The translations under genes and the position numbers were made by a program. The notes under the pieces were generated by a model. It was given only the letters and a program-made list of their open reading frames with translations. It did no database searches and was not told the DNA's origin. A DNA stretch of 64,000 nucleotides from Nocardia africana NBRC 100379 (lineage in GTDB: Bacteria > Actinomycetota > Actinomycetes > Mycobacteriales > Mycobacteriaceae). Location: NCBI RefSeq assembly GCF_001612635.1, contig NZ_BDAV01000013.1:1-64000 (forward strand). The letters run 5' to 3'. How positions within the stretch are numbered: the first letter of the stretch is position 1; the number at the start of each line of letters is the position of its first letter. Below are positions 9,908 to 18,332 of this stretch, piece by piece.

Positions 9908-11152
9908 TCAGGCGACGGGGCGCAGGCCGCCGTTGCGTACGCGGGGCAGATGCAGGCGGATGACGTCGGCGGCGGATTCGCTGGCGCGGCGGTCGATGTG
10001 GCCGTAGCGTTTGTCGGTGGTGTTGACCGACTCGTGTCCGGCGTCGCGGGAGACCACGAACAGCGGCACGCCGTCTTGCAGCTTCCAGGAGATGCCGGTG
10101 TGGCGCAGTGTGTAGGGGGTCAGGCGCTTACCCAGCAGGCTGGTGACCGCGTCGTCGAACCGCTCAAGCAGGTCTTCCGGGTCGGCGCCCTTCCATCCGG
10201 TGGCGGGGTTGAACGGCCGGAAGTTCAGCTCGTCGAGTGCTTGCAGCCGCCTCAGGGCCGGCAGCCACGCCTTCTTGTAGAAGTAGGTGACACTGATGGG
10301 GTTTCCGGTGGCGGTGTGGAACAGCAGCTCGTCGCGCGGGCGGTTCAGGTCGAGCCGGTCGAGGGTTTCCAGGGGCACGTTGACGGTTCGGATTCCCCGG
10401 CTGGACTTGGGTTTGCCGAGTTTCAGCGCGCCGCCGGCCCATTTCCACGCCTTGGTGATGCGCACCGCACCAGTGCGGGGGTTGATGTCGCCGACGCGCA
10501 GAGCGGTGACCTCGCTGGGTCGGGCCATCGACATCAGGCCGAACTCCGCGTGCGCGCGCCAGCGCGGCGGCATCAGCTGTTCGAACAGCTCCCATTCCGC
10601 GTCGTCGAAGTAGTCGGGTTCGGGGGCGTCGTTGCGGGGCAGTCGGGTGTCGGCGCACGGGTTGTAGGCGATCAGCGGGGTCGGGCGCACCGCGGCGGCG
10701 GCGCTCATCGCCGCCGAGAGAAACCCGTGCTTGTTGGCGATGGTCTTGGGCTTGTTGCCGATCTCCTCTTCCAGGTGCACCACCCAGGACTTGTCGGTCT
10801 CGGCCGTGATCGCGCCGAGAGGCAGATAACCCATGAAATCGGCGATGTCGCGGTCGATGTAGCGGTGGTAGCGCTTGCGGGTCTCGGGCTCGATCCCGGT
10901 CAGCGTGTCGGCGTAGCGGCGCAGCCACTCGGTGAGAGTCAGGTATTCGACATCGGTGCCGCGCTGGACGTCGAGGATCTTCAGTGCTTCCTCGGCGCCG
11001 ACACGTTCGAGCAGCGCGGCCCAGCGCGTCGCCTCGGCGGGGTCGTCGAATGTCTCCGAACTCTGGCGCCTGCGGCCATCGATGTAGATGTTGAACGGCA
11101 CTTGCCACGCGACGGTCCCGTCCGCACGAGGACGGGGTCGAGGGGTGGGCAT
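9908..11152 (-). CDS. Tyrosine integrase of a mobile element
   Basis: About 414 residues. The N-terminal part has the short beta-strand arm domain typical of phage/ICE integrases (AWQVPFNIYIDGRRRQS), followed by a core-binding domain and a catalytic domain. The catalytic residues are Arg in MARPSEVTALR, HTLR-type YTLRHTGISW, His in GHESVNTT and the Tyr of KRYGHI. The ATG at 11152 is preferred because GGAGG lies 5 bases upstream; the GTG at 11158 has no room for a ribosome site. Two inverted repeats and a tRNA 3'-end-like sequence lie just upstream, as expected for an integrase next to its attachment site. Confidence 0.9.
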   Translation of the reverse strand: MPTPRPRPRADGTVAWQVPFNIYIDGRRRQSSETFDDPAEATRWAALLERVGAEEALKILDVQRGTDVEYLTLTEWLRRYADTLTGIEPETRKRYHRYIDRDIADFMGYLPLGAITAETDKSWVVHLEEEIGNKPKTIANKHGFLSAAMSAAAAVRPTPLIAYNPCADTRLPRNDAPEPDYFDDAEWELFEQLMPPRWRAHAEFGLMSMARPSEVTALRVGDINPRTGAVRITKAWKWAGGALKLGKPKSSRGIRTVNVPLETLDRLDLNRPRDELLFHTATGNPISVTYFYKKAWLPALRRLQALDELNFRPFNPATGWKGADPEDLLERFDDAVTSLLGKRLTPYTLRHTGISWKLQDGVPLFVVSRDAGHESVNTTDKRYGHIDRRASESAADVIRLHLPRVRNGGLRPVA

Positions 11153-11176
11153 TGTCACCTCCGGTCGGTTCCAGGC

Positions 11177-11215
11177 GACATCTCGTGAGATGTCCTGTTA
11201 CCGACCGCTGGTAAC
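11177..11215. promoter_or_regulatory. Two inverted repeats upstream of the integrase gene
   Basis: GACATCTC-GT-GAGATGTC (11177-11194) is a perfect 8-bp-arm palindrome; GTTACC-N7-GGTAAC (11197-11215) is a second one. Both fall in the 140 bases between the integrase start and the tRNA-like end. They are good candidates for an operator, an excisionase site or integrase arm-binding sites. Confidence 0.55.
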
Positions 11216-11288
11216 CGGCTGCTGACGCCAGATACTGACGCCGTGCACGCTCAGGATACGTTTCCGCGCCCTGAGCGGCCAGTCTGTG

Positions 11289-11330
11289 TGGTGGAGCCTA
11301 GGGGAATCGAACCCCTAACCCCTCAAGACG
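11289..11330 (-). other. tRNA 3'-end sequence, probable attachment (att) site
   Basis: Read on the minus strand, this is the 3' portion of a tRNA: a T-arm AGGGG-TTCGATT-CCCCT followed by AGGCTCC-A-CCA (acceptor strand, discriminator, CCA). The matching 5' acceptor GGAGCCT and the rest of the tRNA are absent within the next 80 bases, so it is not a functional tRNA gene. A partial tRNA 3' end next to an integrase is the standard signature of an att site left by site-specific integration. Confidence 0.65.
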
Positions 11331-11782
11331 AAACCCGCTGGTCAGCGGCGGTCGCTAGTGGTCGGATCCTACAAAAGGTCACATCTCGCAGCGATTCGCC
11401 GCATTTCGCGTGCGCTCAGGGCCTGACGGCGTCAGCACCTGTTGGCCTCGTCGGCTGGTTGAGGCAGCCGATCGTTCACCCGCCTCGCGCCCGAGTGCAA
11501 TCTCACGTGCGAATAGAATTCGATTGAAGCACGTTCAGTCCCCACTCGAATTACAAGCGCCGACTCCAATCATGAAAAGCCCATGGATCCAGCGGCAGAA
11601 ATTTCGATCCAGGCGATACGATGAATCCTTGCAGATACACCCCGGACGCAGGAAAAACAATAGGCTCCGCCTGATATTCAACCTAACCGCCATTAGCGGA
11701 TCCAGAGGAAGCGCGAGGTGAATTTAACGCAAAATCCGCGGTTTCAGACTTGCGTTGCGATTTGACTCTTCCGACGCTTTGT
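11331..11782. other. Intergenic region without a supported gene
   Basis: About 450 bases between the tRNA-like end and the excisionase-like gene, locally AT-richer. No family, repeat or RNA recognised. Confidence 0.4.
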
Positions 11783-12103
11783 TCAGCCGGTAGAGCGCCG
11801 ACGACTGCGACGATTGTGGTATCGGCGACTCCTCGGTGACAACCCGGAAGGATCCGGCGGGGGCACTATGACGGGCATCGCCGTTATCGCCAACGCCTCC
11901 CGGATGTCGTCCTCGGTCAGGCGCCACTGGCGCCCAATCTTGTGGCCCGGCAGCTTCCGTGCCCGCAATTGGCGCAAGTACCATTCTGTGGACTGGCCCA
12001 ATCGTTCAGCACCGACCGAAACAGGCACCGTCGTCAGGGGTGGAACTTCTTGCTGGATACCACTGCGAAACTCGTCACCTGGCGAAAGCCGTTCATCTAC
12101 CAA
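11783..12103 (-). CDS. Excisionase/MerR-like helix-turn-helix protein
   Basis: About 106 residues from a TTG start; the start is uncertain. The central segment (SVGAERLGQSTEWYLRQ, then KLPGHKIGRQWRLTEDDI) is the winged-helix DNA-binding module of the excisionase/helix-turn-helix-17 family: it selects a site, has a basic turn and ends in the W-R-L-T-xx-DI signature. It probably regulates excision or transcription of the mobile region that contains the neighbouring recombinases. Confidence 0.65.
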   Translation of the reverse strand: MVDERLSPGDEFRSGIQQEVPPLTTVPVSVGAERLGQSTEWYLRQLRARKLPGHKIGRQWRLTEDDIREALAITAMPVIVPPPDPSGLSPRSRRYHNRRSRRRSTG

Positions 12104-12545
12104 GGTTCAATTGCCCTTTCCGATGTAGCCGCATGCTTCATGCGCAGTCCCGGTCGATGACAACGGGCTGAGCGAGCACAGGCAACATACTCTGCCGCTG
12201 ACGAGGATCCGGCAGACTCGCCGAACGACGCTCGCCCCAAGCCCAGGATGGCACGTCTCGCTATATTTCCTTTTCGCGCCACGGCGCCTCGGTGGGCCGC
12301 GTCAACGGAGCCGGTCACCGCGCCACGAGCATAGAAAGCGAAGAATGCTATGAATCAGCACGCTTCGATATCATTCGCTTAATCGAACTGACATGCCTTC
12401 TCCGAAAACTGCAGGTCGACACCTACAGCCCTTGAGCCGAAGTCCAGCACACGCTGGCTCGAATGACACAATTCGGCATACATGTTGCCAACTCACCAGT
12501 CGCTTCGCTCTCATACAAGAAAGCCGAAAAGAGAATCGAGGCAGC

Positions 12546-13178
12546 ATGTCGCACATGCCCGGGCCGTCCCCCGCCGCCCCGCCAAACAAACCGATGGGTC
12601 CGGCATCCGGACGAACACCCACGCGTGCCGGCGCCCAACGTCCCGGTCTATCAGCGCCACAGATACAATCGAACACGTCCGCCGAGTCCCCGCGAACAAG
12701 AGTTTCTGCAACGACTCCACATCCCGAGCAGACCGCAGCCGAAAACTTGCTCAATATGAGGCAGCCGCGGACTACGCATGGAGAAAACATCAGGGTTCCG
12801 CTGCCACAAGTGGAGATCCACGTCAGACCGTCATCGACATTGCCACTGATATCGATTTCAGTAATTAGCGATCGTGGCAGGGTTGCGGCGGCAAACACAC
12901 TCGCACCGCTGAAGTGGCTGGCCCACCAGCCGATCAGCTTCACCGTTGACGGTCAACTACTCGTCGTGACTGTCTCTGACACTGCTTCCAAGCTCCGCAT
13001 CGATTCTCATCACCACCTCTACATTCCGTCGGAATTGCGCAGCCGTCTACACATTAAAAGCGGCGATCGAATCCTGCTCGTCGCGTCCGAAGAGCATCGC
13101 AAACTGGTTGTCTACCCGCCCCATGCGCTCGTCACAGCACTATTTTCACAAGACCCGTCAGTTTGGCTCAGATGGTGA
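12546..13178 (+). CDS. AbrB/SpoVT-like DNA-binding domain protein
   Basis: The ATG at 12546 is chosen because GAGG lies just upstream and the protein becomes coherent there (210 residues). The first 90 residues are Pro/Ser/Thr-rich and probably disordered. The C-terminal part carries a swapped-hairpin AbrB-like motif: HHHLYIPSELRSRLHIKSGD then LLVASEEHRKLVVYPP. Such domains bind DNA as dimers and often act as antitoxins or transition-state regulators. The stop codon overlaps the start of the following recombinase gene, so the two are likely made together. Confidence 0.65.
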   Translation: MSHMPGPSPAAPPNKPMGPASGRTPTRAGAQRPGLSAPQIQSNTSAESPRTRVSATTPHPEQTAAENLLNMRQPRTTHGENIRVPLPQVEIHVRPSSTLPLISISVISDRGRVAAANTLAPLKWLAHQPISFTVDGQLLVVTVSDTASKLRIDSHHHLYIPSELRSRLHIKSGDRILLVASEEHRKLVVYPPHALVTALFSQDPSVWLRW

Positions 13179-14188
13179 GCACCAACGATATCCAAGCCGC
13201 TCAACTCCTTCTCGCGCGACTCGGCCTACGTCCCGAAGATCTTCTCTCACAATCGCCCGTCACGAACGTCCCCACTTTCGGTGAATATATCCCACGCGTC
13301 GAATCGATTTTGTCAGCTGGAACCGTGCGCACCTACCGCCCGTATTTGAACCGGATCCGAGAGCAATGGCGCGACCGTCCACTGGATGAGCCGACCGCGC
13401 TGGAGCTGAAGGAGATGGTCGAGCAGGCCAGACACGCAGCCGCGGCCCGGAAGAACTCGCGCGGTGGACGCTCGGCTGCCGAGCACATGGTCGGCGCCAT
13501 CCGTTGTCTCTACCGCCACGCTCGCGACGACGGATACGTCCCCGCGGCAGGCAATGCCGCTGCCCACATCGACAAGCCCCGGCGACGACCCAGTTCCCGC
13601 ACAGCCTTGTCCGATGGCCAACTCACCCAGATCAATCGCGTCGTCGCGACAACCGGCAATGATCCGGACCTGGACTCACTGATCGTGCGGCTGCACATCG
13701 AGACAGCGTGCCGGCGCGGCGGAGCTCTGGCGTTGCGGCCTCGAGATCTCGACGAAACGAACTGCCTGATCTGGCTACGCGAAAAAGACCAATCAGACCG
13801 GTGGCAGCCAGTATCGCCCACCCTGATGAAAGCACTGGTCAGCCACGGGAATCGAAGCGCGGATCCAGCTGGGCAACTCCTGTGCTACCGAAACGGCCGG
13901 CCGGTCACCGGACGCCGCTACGACTATCTGTGGGACCGCGTCGGCAGAGAAATACCCTGGGTAAAAATCCAGCAGGTCACGGCACATTGGCTGCGCCACA
14001 CCACACTCACATGGGTCGAACGCAACTTCGGCTACGCCACCGCCCGAGCATTCGCAGGTCACGCGGAGCCATCCGGGGCGGACGGGCCAACGCTCACCTA
14101 CGTCCGAGCGTCTTTGCCCGAAGTCGCTGCAGCTTTGGCCGCCCTCGTCGGCGAGCCACATCCACTCGCCCCAGGCGAAAATCACTGA
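13172..14188 (+). CDS. Tyrosine recombinase coupled to the AbrB-like gene
   Basis: A 338-residue protein from the ATG at 13172, which overlaps the upstream stop by 7 bases (ATGGTGA). The N-terminal SAM-like core-binding domain is followed by a catalytic domain with Arg in ETACRRGGALALR, the HWLRHTTLTW box, GHAEPSGADG and the terminal Tyr in LTYVRASL. It resembles the recombinases of actinobacterial integrative elements. The gene pair could be a self-regulated mobility module. Confidence 0.8.
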   Translation: MVSTNDIQAAQLLLARLGLRPEDLLSQSPVTNVPTFGEYIPRVESILSAGTVRTYRPYLNRIREQWRDRPLDEPTALELKEMVEQARHAAAARKNSRGGRSAAEHMVGAIRCLYRHARDDGYVPAAGNAAAHIDKPRRRPSSRTALSDGQLTQINRVVATTGNDPDLDSLIVRLHIETACRRGGALALRPRDLDETNCLIWLREKDQSDRWQPVSPTLMKALVSHGNRSADPAGQLLCYRNGRPVTGRRYDYLWDRVGREIPWVKIQQVTAHWLRHTTLTWVERNFGYATARAFAGHAEPSGADGPTLTYVRASLPEVAAALAALVGEPHPLAPGENH

Positions 14189-14400
14189 AGTAGAACAACT
14201 CTGAGAGTCGGCGACGAGCGACTCCGGCACGGTCTCTCGACACCGCTGCCCCGCCGCATGCGTCCAAACGAATACATGACAACGGTCCCGTGCGCGAGCA
14301 TCCACTCGAATACATTTGCCAAAGCGCAAGCCAGCACCTGTGACGGTTCCGTCCACGCCGGTACCCGTGACCGATTTCTTTCAACCATCCCGGCGGCGGA

Positions 14401-14763
14401 TCAGCCGGCGGCCTCGGGCCGGTCGGCGAGGCCGAGCCGCAGGTGTTCGCTGTGATAGACGGCCTCGTCGAGAAGTTGAGCCACGTGGTGGTCGTAGAGG
14501 CTGTAGACGATGCTGCGCCCGGTTCGTGTCCCGGTGACCAAGCCGAGGTTGCGCAACAGTCGCAGTTGATGCGAGACCGCCGACTGTTCCATATCGACCG
14601 CTTCGGCGAGCGCGGACACCGGACGCGGCCCCTGGCGTAGCTCGGTCAGTATCAACAGTCTGCTCGGGGTTGCCAGGGCCTGCAGGGTCGTGGCGACCTG
14701 CGCGGCTGCAGCGGCATCCAATCGCGCGGCCGGCCGATCACGACCGTCGACCCCATGTCCCAT
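14401..14763 (-). CDS. nmtR: NmtR-like ArsR/SmtB nickel-cobalt sensor repressor
   Basis: 120 residues with an ArsR winged helix (ALATPSRLLILTELRQGP, MEQSAVSHQLRLLRNLGLV). The N-terminus MGHGVDGR and the alpha-5 motif YDHHVAQLLDEAVYHSEHL match mycobacterial NmtR, in which Gly2/His3 and the Asp/His residues of that helix bind Ni(II)/Co(II). Two His residues of the NmtR C-terminal extension appear replaced here (HLRLGL, DRPEAAG). It is divergent from ctpJ, with a palindrome between them. Metal binding should release the DNA and derepress the exporter. Confidence 0.9.
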   Translation of the reverse strand: MGHGVDGRDRPAARLDAAAAAQVATTLQALATPSRLLILTELRQGPRPVSALAEAVDMEQSAVSHQLRLLRNLGLVTGTRTGRSIVYSLYDHHVAQLLDEAVYHSEHLRLGLADRPEAAG

Positions 14764-14791
14764 AACTCCGCATCGTATACCAGCACACCAA

Positions 14792-14805
14792 TGAAGATCT
14801 CTTCA
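14792..14805. promoter_or_regulatory. Palindrome in the nmtR-ctpJ intergenic region (probable NmtR operator)
   Basis: TGAAGA-TC-TCTTCA is a perfect inverted repeat in the short divergent region, followed by an AT-rich stretch (CATATGTACT) suitable as a -10 region for ctpJ. The position and symmetry fit an ArsR-family operator. Confidence 0.65.
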
Positions 14806-14861
14806 TATGTACTGTTATGGTGGTGAACGCACATTCGCCCGAACCACTCTTGGAGGTGTCC

Positions 14862-16844
14862 GTGGCTTCGCCCACTGCCGCGCCCGCCCGACCGGCCGCT
14901 GCGCCGGCCGCCGCGCCCGCGCGCCGCACACGATTGTTTGCGCTGCCCGAGATGCGTTGGGCTGCTGCGGCTTTGGTGGTGTTCGTGCTGGGTTTGATCG
15001 CGCAGTGGCTGGGTGCGCCGACGTGGTTGTGGTGGGCGCTGTATTTGAGTTGTTACGTCACCGGCGGCTGGGAGCCGGGGCTTGCCGGACTGCAGGCGCT
15101 GCGTGAGAGGACCCTCGACGTCGACCTGTTGATGGTGGTCGCCGCGATCGGCGCGGCGGCCATCGGGCAGGTCCTCGACGGCGCGCTGCTGATCGTCATC
15201 TTTGCCACCTCCGGGGCGCTGGAAGCGCTGGCGACCGCGCGGACCGAGGATTCGGTGCGCGGGCTACTCGATCTGGCGCCCGAGACCGCGACCCGACTCG
15301 ACGCTGACGGGGCGGAACGCACCGTCGCTGTCACCGAACTGGCGGTCGGTGACACGATCCTGGTCCGTCCCGGTGACAGAGTCGCCGCCGACGGCTCGGT
15401 GCTCAGCGGCGCCAGTGAGGTCGATCAGGCCACGATCACCGGCGAATCCATGCCGGTGGACAAAGCCACCGGCGACGAGGTATTCGCGGGCACGCTCAAC
15501 GGCACCGGCGCGCTGCGGGTGCGGGTCGATCGCCGCGCCGAGGACTCGGTCGTGGCCCGGATCGCCGGGCTGGTCGAGGAGGCCAGCAGGACCAAGGCGA
15601 AGACACAGCTGTTCATCGAGAAGGTCGAGCAGCGCTACTCGGTGGGAATGGTCGCGATCACGCTCGCCGTGTTCATCGTGCCGTTACTGTTCGGTGCGGC
15701 GGTCCAGCCGTCGCTGCTGCGGGCGATGACGTTCATGATCGTCGCCTCGCCGTGCGCGGTGGTACTGGCCACGATGCCGCCGCTGCTGGCCGCGATCGCC
15801 AATGCCGGCCGCCACGGCGTCCTGGTCAAATCGGCGGTGGTGATGGAACAACTCGGCACCACCACCCGCGTGGCGTTCGACAAGACCGGAACCCTGACCC
15901 GCGGAACACCGGAACTGTCGGAGATCCGCCCGCTCCCCGGCAGTCCCTTCACCGAGGCCGAGATTTTGCGGCTGTCGGCCGCGGCCGAACATCCCAGCGA
16001 ACACCCGTTGGCCGCCGCGATCGTGCGCGCAGCTCGCTCCGCCGATATGCACCTGCCGGTCGCCGACGATTTCTCAGCGCAACCCGGGCGCGGCGTCCGC
16101 GCGGCGATCGAGGGCCACGTCATCCAGGTCGGATCCCCGCACGCGCTCCTGGCCCCGACCAGCACTACCGCACCTGCCGCCGCCGCGTCGGCCGCGGTGG
16201 CCGCCCTCCAGCGTGACGGGCGCACCGCAGTGGTCGTGCTGTGCGCAGATCGTCCGGTGGCCGTACTGGGCATCATCGACCAGCAGCGACCCGAAGCCGC
16301 CGACGCTGTCGCGGCGATCACCGAATTGTCCAGTGCGGCCCCGGTATTGCTGACCGGCGACAATCGCGACGTAGCCGTGCAGCTGGCCCGCCGGCTGGGC
16401 ATCACCGACGTTCGTGCCGGCCTGCTGCCCGATGAGAAAGTCACCGCGGTCCGCGAACTGGAAGGCCAGGGCGAGCGGGTCACCGTCGTCGGCGACGGGA
16501 TCAACGACGCGCCTGCACTCGCCGCCGCCCACACCGGAATCGCCATGGGCGGAGCAGGATCCGACCTCACCCTGCAAACCGCCGACGCCGTCGTGGTCCG
16601 CGACGACCTCACCACGATCCCGGCCGTGATCGCCCTCTCGCGACGCGCTCGCCGGGTCGTGATCGCCAACCTCGCCATCGCCGCGACATTCATCGCGGTG
16701 CTCGTCGCCTGGGACTTGATCGGCCACCTCCCACTCCCCGTCGGTGTCGCCGGCCACGAAGGATCGACCGTCATCGTCGGCCTCAACGGGCTGCGCCTGC
16801 TCTCGCGCCGAGCATGGTCCCCGGCGGCCACGACATCGCGCTGA
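14862..16844 (+). CDS. ctpJ: P1B-4-type Co/Ni-exporting ATPase CtpJ
   Basis: About 660 residues. The GTG at 14862 has GGAGG five bases upstream; an ATG at 14817 in the same frame is an alternative (possibly leaderless) start. It contains the actuator TGES, the membrane metal motif SPC (IVASPCAVVLA), the phosphorylation site DKTGTLTRG, GDGINDAPA and the C-terminal HEGSTVIVGLNGLRLL. SPC together with HEGST defines the P1B-4 group, which exports Co2+/Ni2+. There is no N-terminal CxxC metal domain. Its divergent partner is nmtR, the same arrangement as in Mycobacterium tuberculosis. Confidence 0.92.
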   Translation: MASPTAAPARPAAAPAAAPARRTRLFALPEMRWAAAALVVFVLGLIAQWLGAPTWLWWALYLSCYVTGGWEPGLAGLQALRERTLDVDLLMVVAAIGAAAIGQVLDGALLIVIFATSGALEALATARTEDSVRGLLDLAPETATRLDADGAERTVAVTELAVGDTILVRPGDRVAADGSVLSGASEVDQATITGESMPVDKATGDEVFAGTLNGTGALRVRVDRRAEDSVVARIAGLVEEASRTKAKTQLFIEKVEQRYSVGMVAITLAVFIVPLLFGAAVQPSLLRAMTFMIVASPCAVVLATMPPLLAAIANAGRHGVLVKSAVVMEQLGTTTRVAFDKTGTLTRGTPELSEIRPLPGSPFTEAEILRLSAAAEHPSEHPLAAAIVRAARSADMHLPVADDFSAQPGRGVRAAIEGHVIQVGSPHALLAPTSTTAPAAAASAAVAALQRDGRTAVVVLCADRPVAVLGIIDQQRPEAADAVAAITELSSAAPVLLTGDNRDVAVQLARRLGITDVRAGLLPDEKVTAVRELEGQGERVTVVGDGINDAPALAAAHTGIAMGGAGSDLTLQTADAVVVRDDLTTIPAVIALSRRARRVVIANLAIAATFIAVLVAWDLIGHLPLPVGVAGHEGSTVIVGLNGLRLLSRRAWSPAATTSR

Positions 16845-16964
16845 GCGGCGGCACGAACGCGATCACGCGACGCGGACCGAGCGTGTCCGGGGCTATGAGT
16901 CGATCGCCCGGGCCGCTAATGGGGTAGCAGGCGTAGTGCGTTGAGATGTGCCCGGCATCGGTGA

Positions 16965-17876
16965 TCAATGGGAGCCGGTCGACGGCAGGGGCACCCCGCC
17001 AGGCGCGGGGAGCCAGACGTCGGTGATCGGCGCCGCGTGGGCCGATTCGGCCACCGGCGCCAAGCCGTAGGCGTCCTCAAGGGTCCGCAGAACCGAGTAG
17101 TGATCGATACGCTCACCGTATTTGCCGGGGGCGACGCCGGCGCCGAAGAAGATGGTCGGGATGTGGTTGGCGGCGGTGCCTTCGTCCTCGTCGAAGGTCA
17201 CCACCAGCAAACTGCGATTGGCCTTGGCCCAGTCGGCGTAGCGGCCGAGGTTGTCGCGCAGCCACGCGTCGCCGGCCGACACCGGGCAGTCGTGCATGTC
17301 GTTGCACATATTGGGGTTGACGAACGAGATCGTGGGCAGCCGCGAGTAATCCGCGGGGAAGGCAGCGAGGGGCTGGTTCGCGCTCGCCGCGACGTTGTCG
17401 AAGTTCACCCAGCCGTTGTGCTTGCGGGCGTACAGGCCGTTACTGCCGGTGCAGGCGGTATAGCCCGGGGTCGGCATCGACTCGGCGTATCCGGCGAACG
17501 AGTGCCCGGCCGCGGCGAGCCGAGTGCCCAGATTGTCCACCCCGGTGACATCGTACGGGCAGCTGTCATCAACCACGCCCTGCGTGGCACCGGAGAACAA
17601 CGCGATGTAGTTCGGCTGACTGGGGTGGGTCAGCGCATGCGAGTCGGTGAACAACGCGCCGGTGTCGGCGAGTTGGTTGAAGTAGGGCGCGCTCGCGGTG
17701 CCGATGATTGTGTCGTATCCGATGTTCTCGAACATCACCACGACGATGTGATCGAACCCCGGAACAGCCACCGCGGACGCCGGGCCCGGCACCACGACCG
17801 CGGCGATGGTCAGCGCTGCCGCGCCGACGAGGACGGACATCCCTCGGGCGACTCCGCGGATCCCAAGCATCGGCAC
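16965..17876 (-). CDS. Secreted SapM-like acid phosphatase/phosphoesterase
   Basis: 303 residues with a Sec signal peptide (SVLVGAAALTIAAVVVPGPASAVA). The mature protein has the hallmarks of the phosphoesterase/acid phosphatase family that includes SapM: HIVVVMFENIGYDTIIG, ALTHPSQPNYIALFSG, TFDEDEGTAANHIPTIFFG and the HYSVLRTLEDAYGL region, with conserved metal and nucleophile positions. It should hydrolyse phosphomonoesters outside the membrane. It converges with ctpJ. Confidence 0.85.
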   Translation of the reverse strand: MPMLGIRGVARGMSVLVGAAALTIAAVVVPGPASAVAVPGFDHIVVVMFENIGYDTIIGTASAPYFNQLADTGALFTDSHALTHPSQPNYIALFSGATQGVVDDSCPYDVTGVDNLGTRLAAAGHSFAGYAESMPTPGYTACTGSNGLYARKHNGWVNFDNVAASANQPLAAFPADYSRLPTISFVNPNMCNDMHDCPVSAGDAWLRDNLGRYADWAKANRSLLVVTFDEDEGTAANHIPTIFFGAGVAPGKYGERIDHYSVLRTLEDAYGLAPVAESAHAAPITDVWLPAPGGVPLPSTGSH

Positions 17877-18332
17877 TCCTGACGACCTGGCGGACGATAG
17901 ATATTCGACTACTGCAGTATTCCATCACAGCATCGTCGTGGCCGGAGGCGCCGACCAGCGCGAAAGAGGGCGCGTTAGAGTCGATCGCGAAGCGCTGAAC
18001 GCGCCGCAGCCCATGTAGCCGCCCCACCTCGCGACCTGTGGAGCCAGCGGGCCGGGCATGCTTTGCCGGAGCGAGACCCCTGTGAGGAAGAAGTCTTGCC
18101 GCTGCGTTCAGCGGCGTTGTTCGACCAGGTCGCGCTGCGTGGTAGCCGACTGCCGCGATAGGTCGCAGAACCCGACAGGTCCCGTTCAGGGAATACAGCA
18201 GGATCCGGCCGAATCCCGTGGTGTCGGCGGACTCGTCCGCCGCCGGACGGTCGTGCTGAGTCCGGGGTTGCTGCGACTCACTCCTCCGCGAAATGTGAGT
18301 GCCCGCGTGCGATAGCTTCGGCCGCCGCGCGG
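17877..18332. other. Intergenic region without a supported gene
   Basis: About 455 bases between the promoter side of the phosphatase gene and the 3' end of the multicopper oxidase. Short open frames show no family features. Confidence 0.4.

Noticed and set aside
9950-11188. 412-codon plus-strand frame
   Set aside because: Antisense of the integrase gene with all catalytic motifs on the minus strand.
11289-11330. A complete tRNA gene
   Set aside because: Only the T-arm and 3' acceptor strand are present; no 5' acceptor, D-arm or anticodon arm can be folded.
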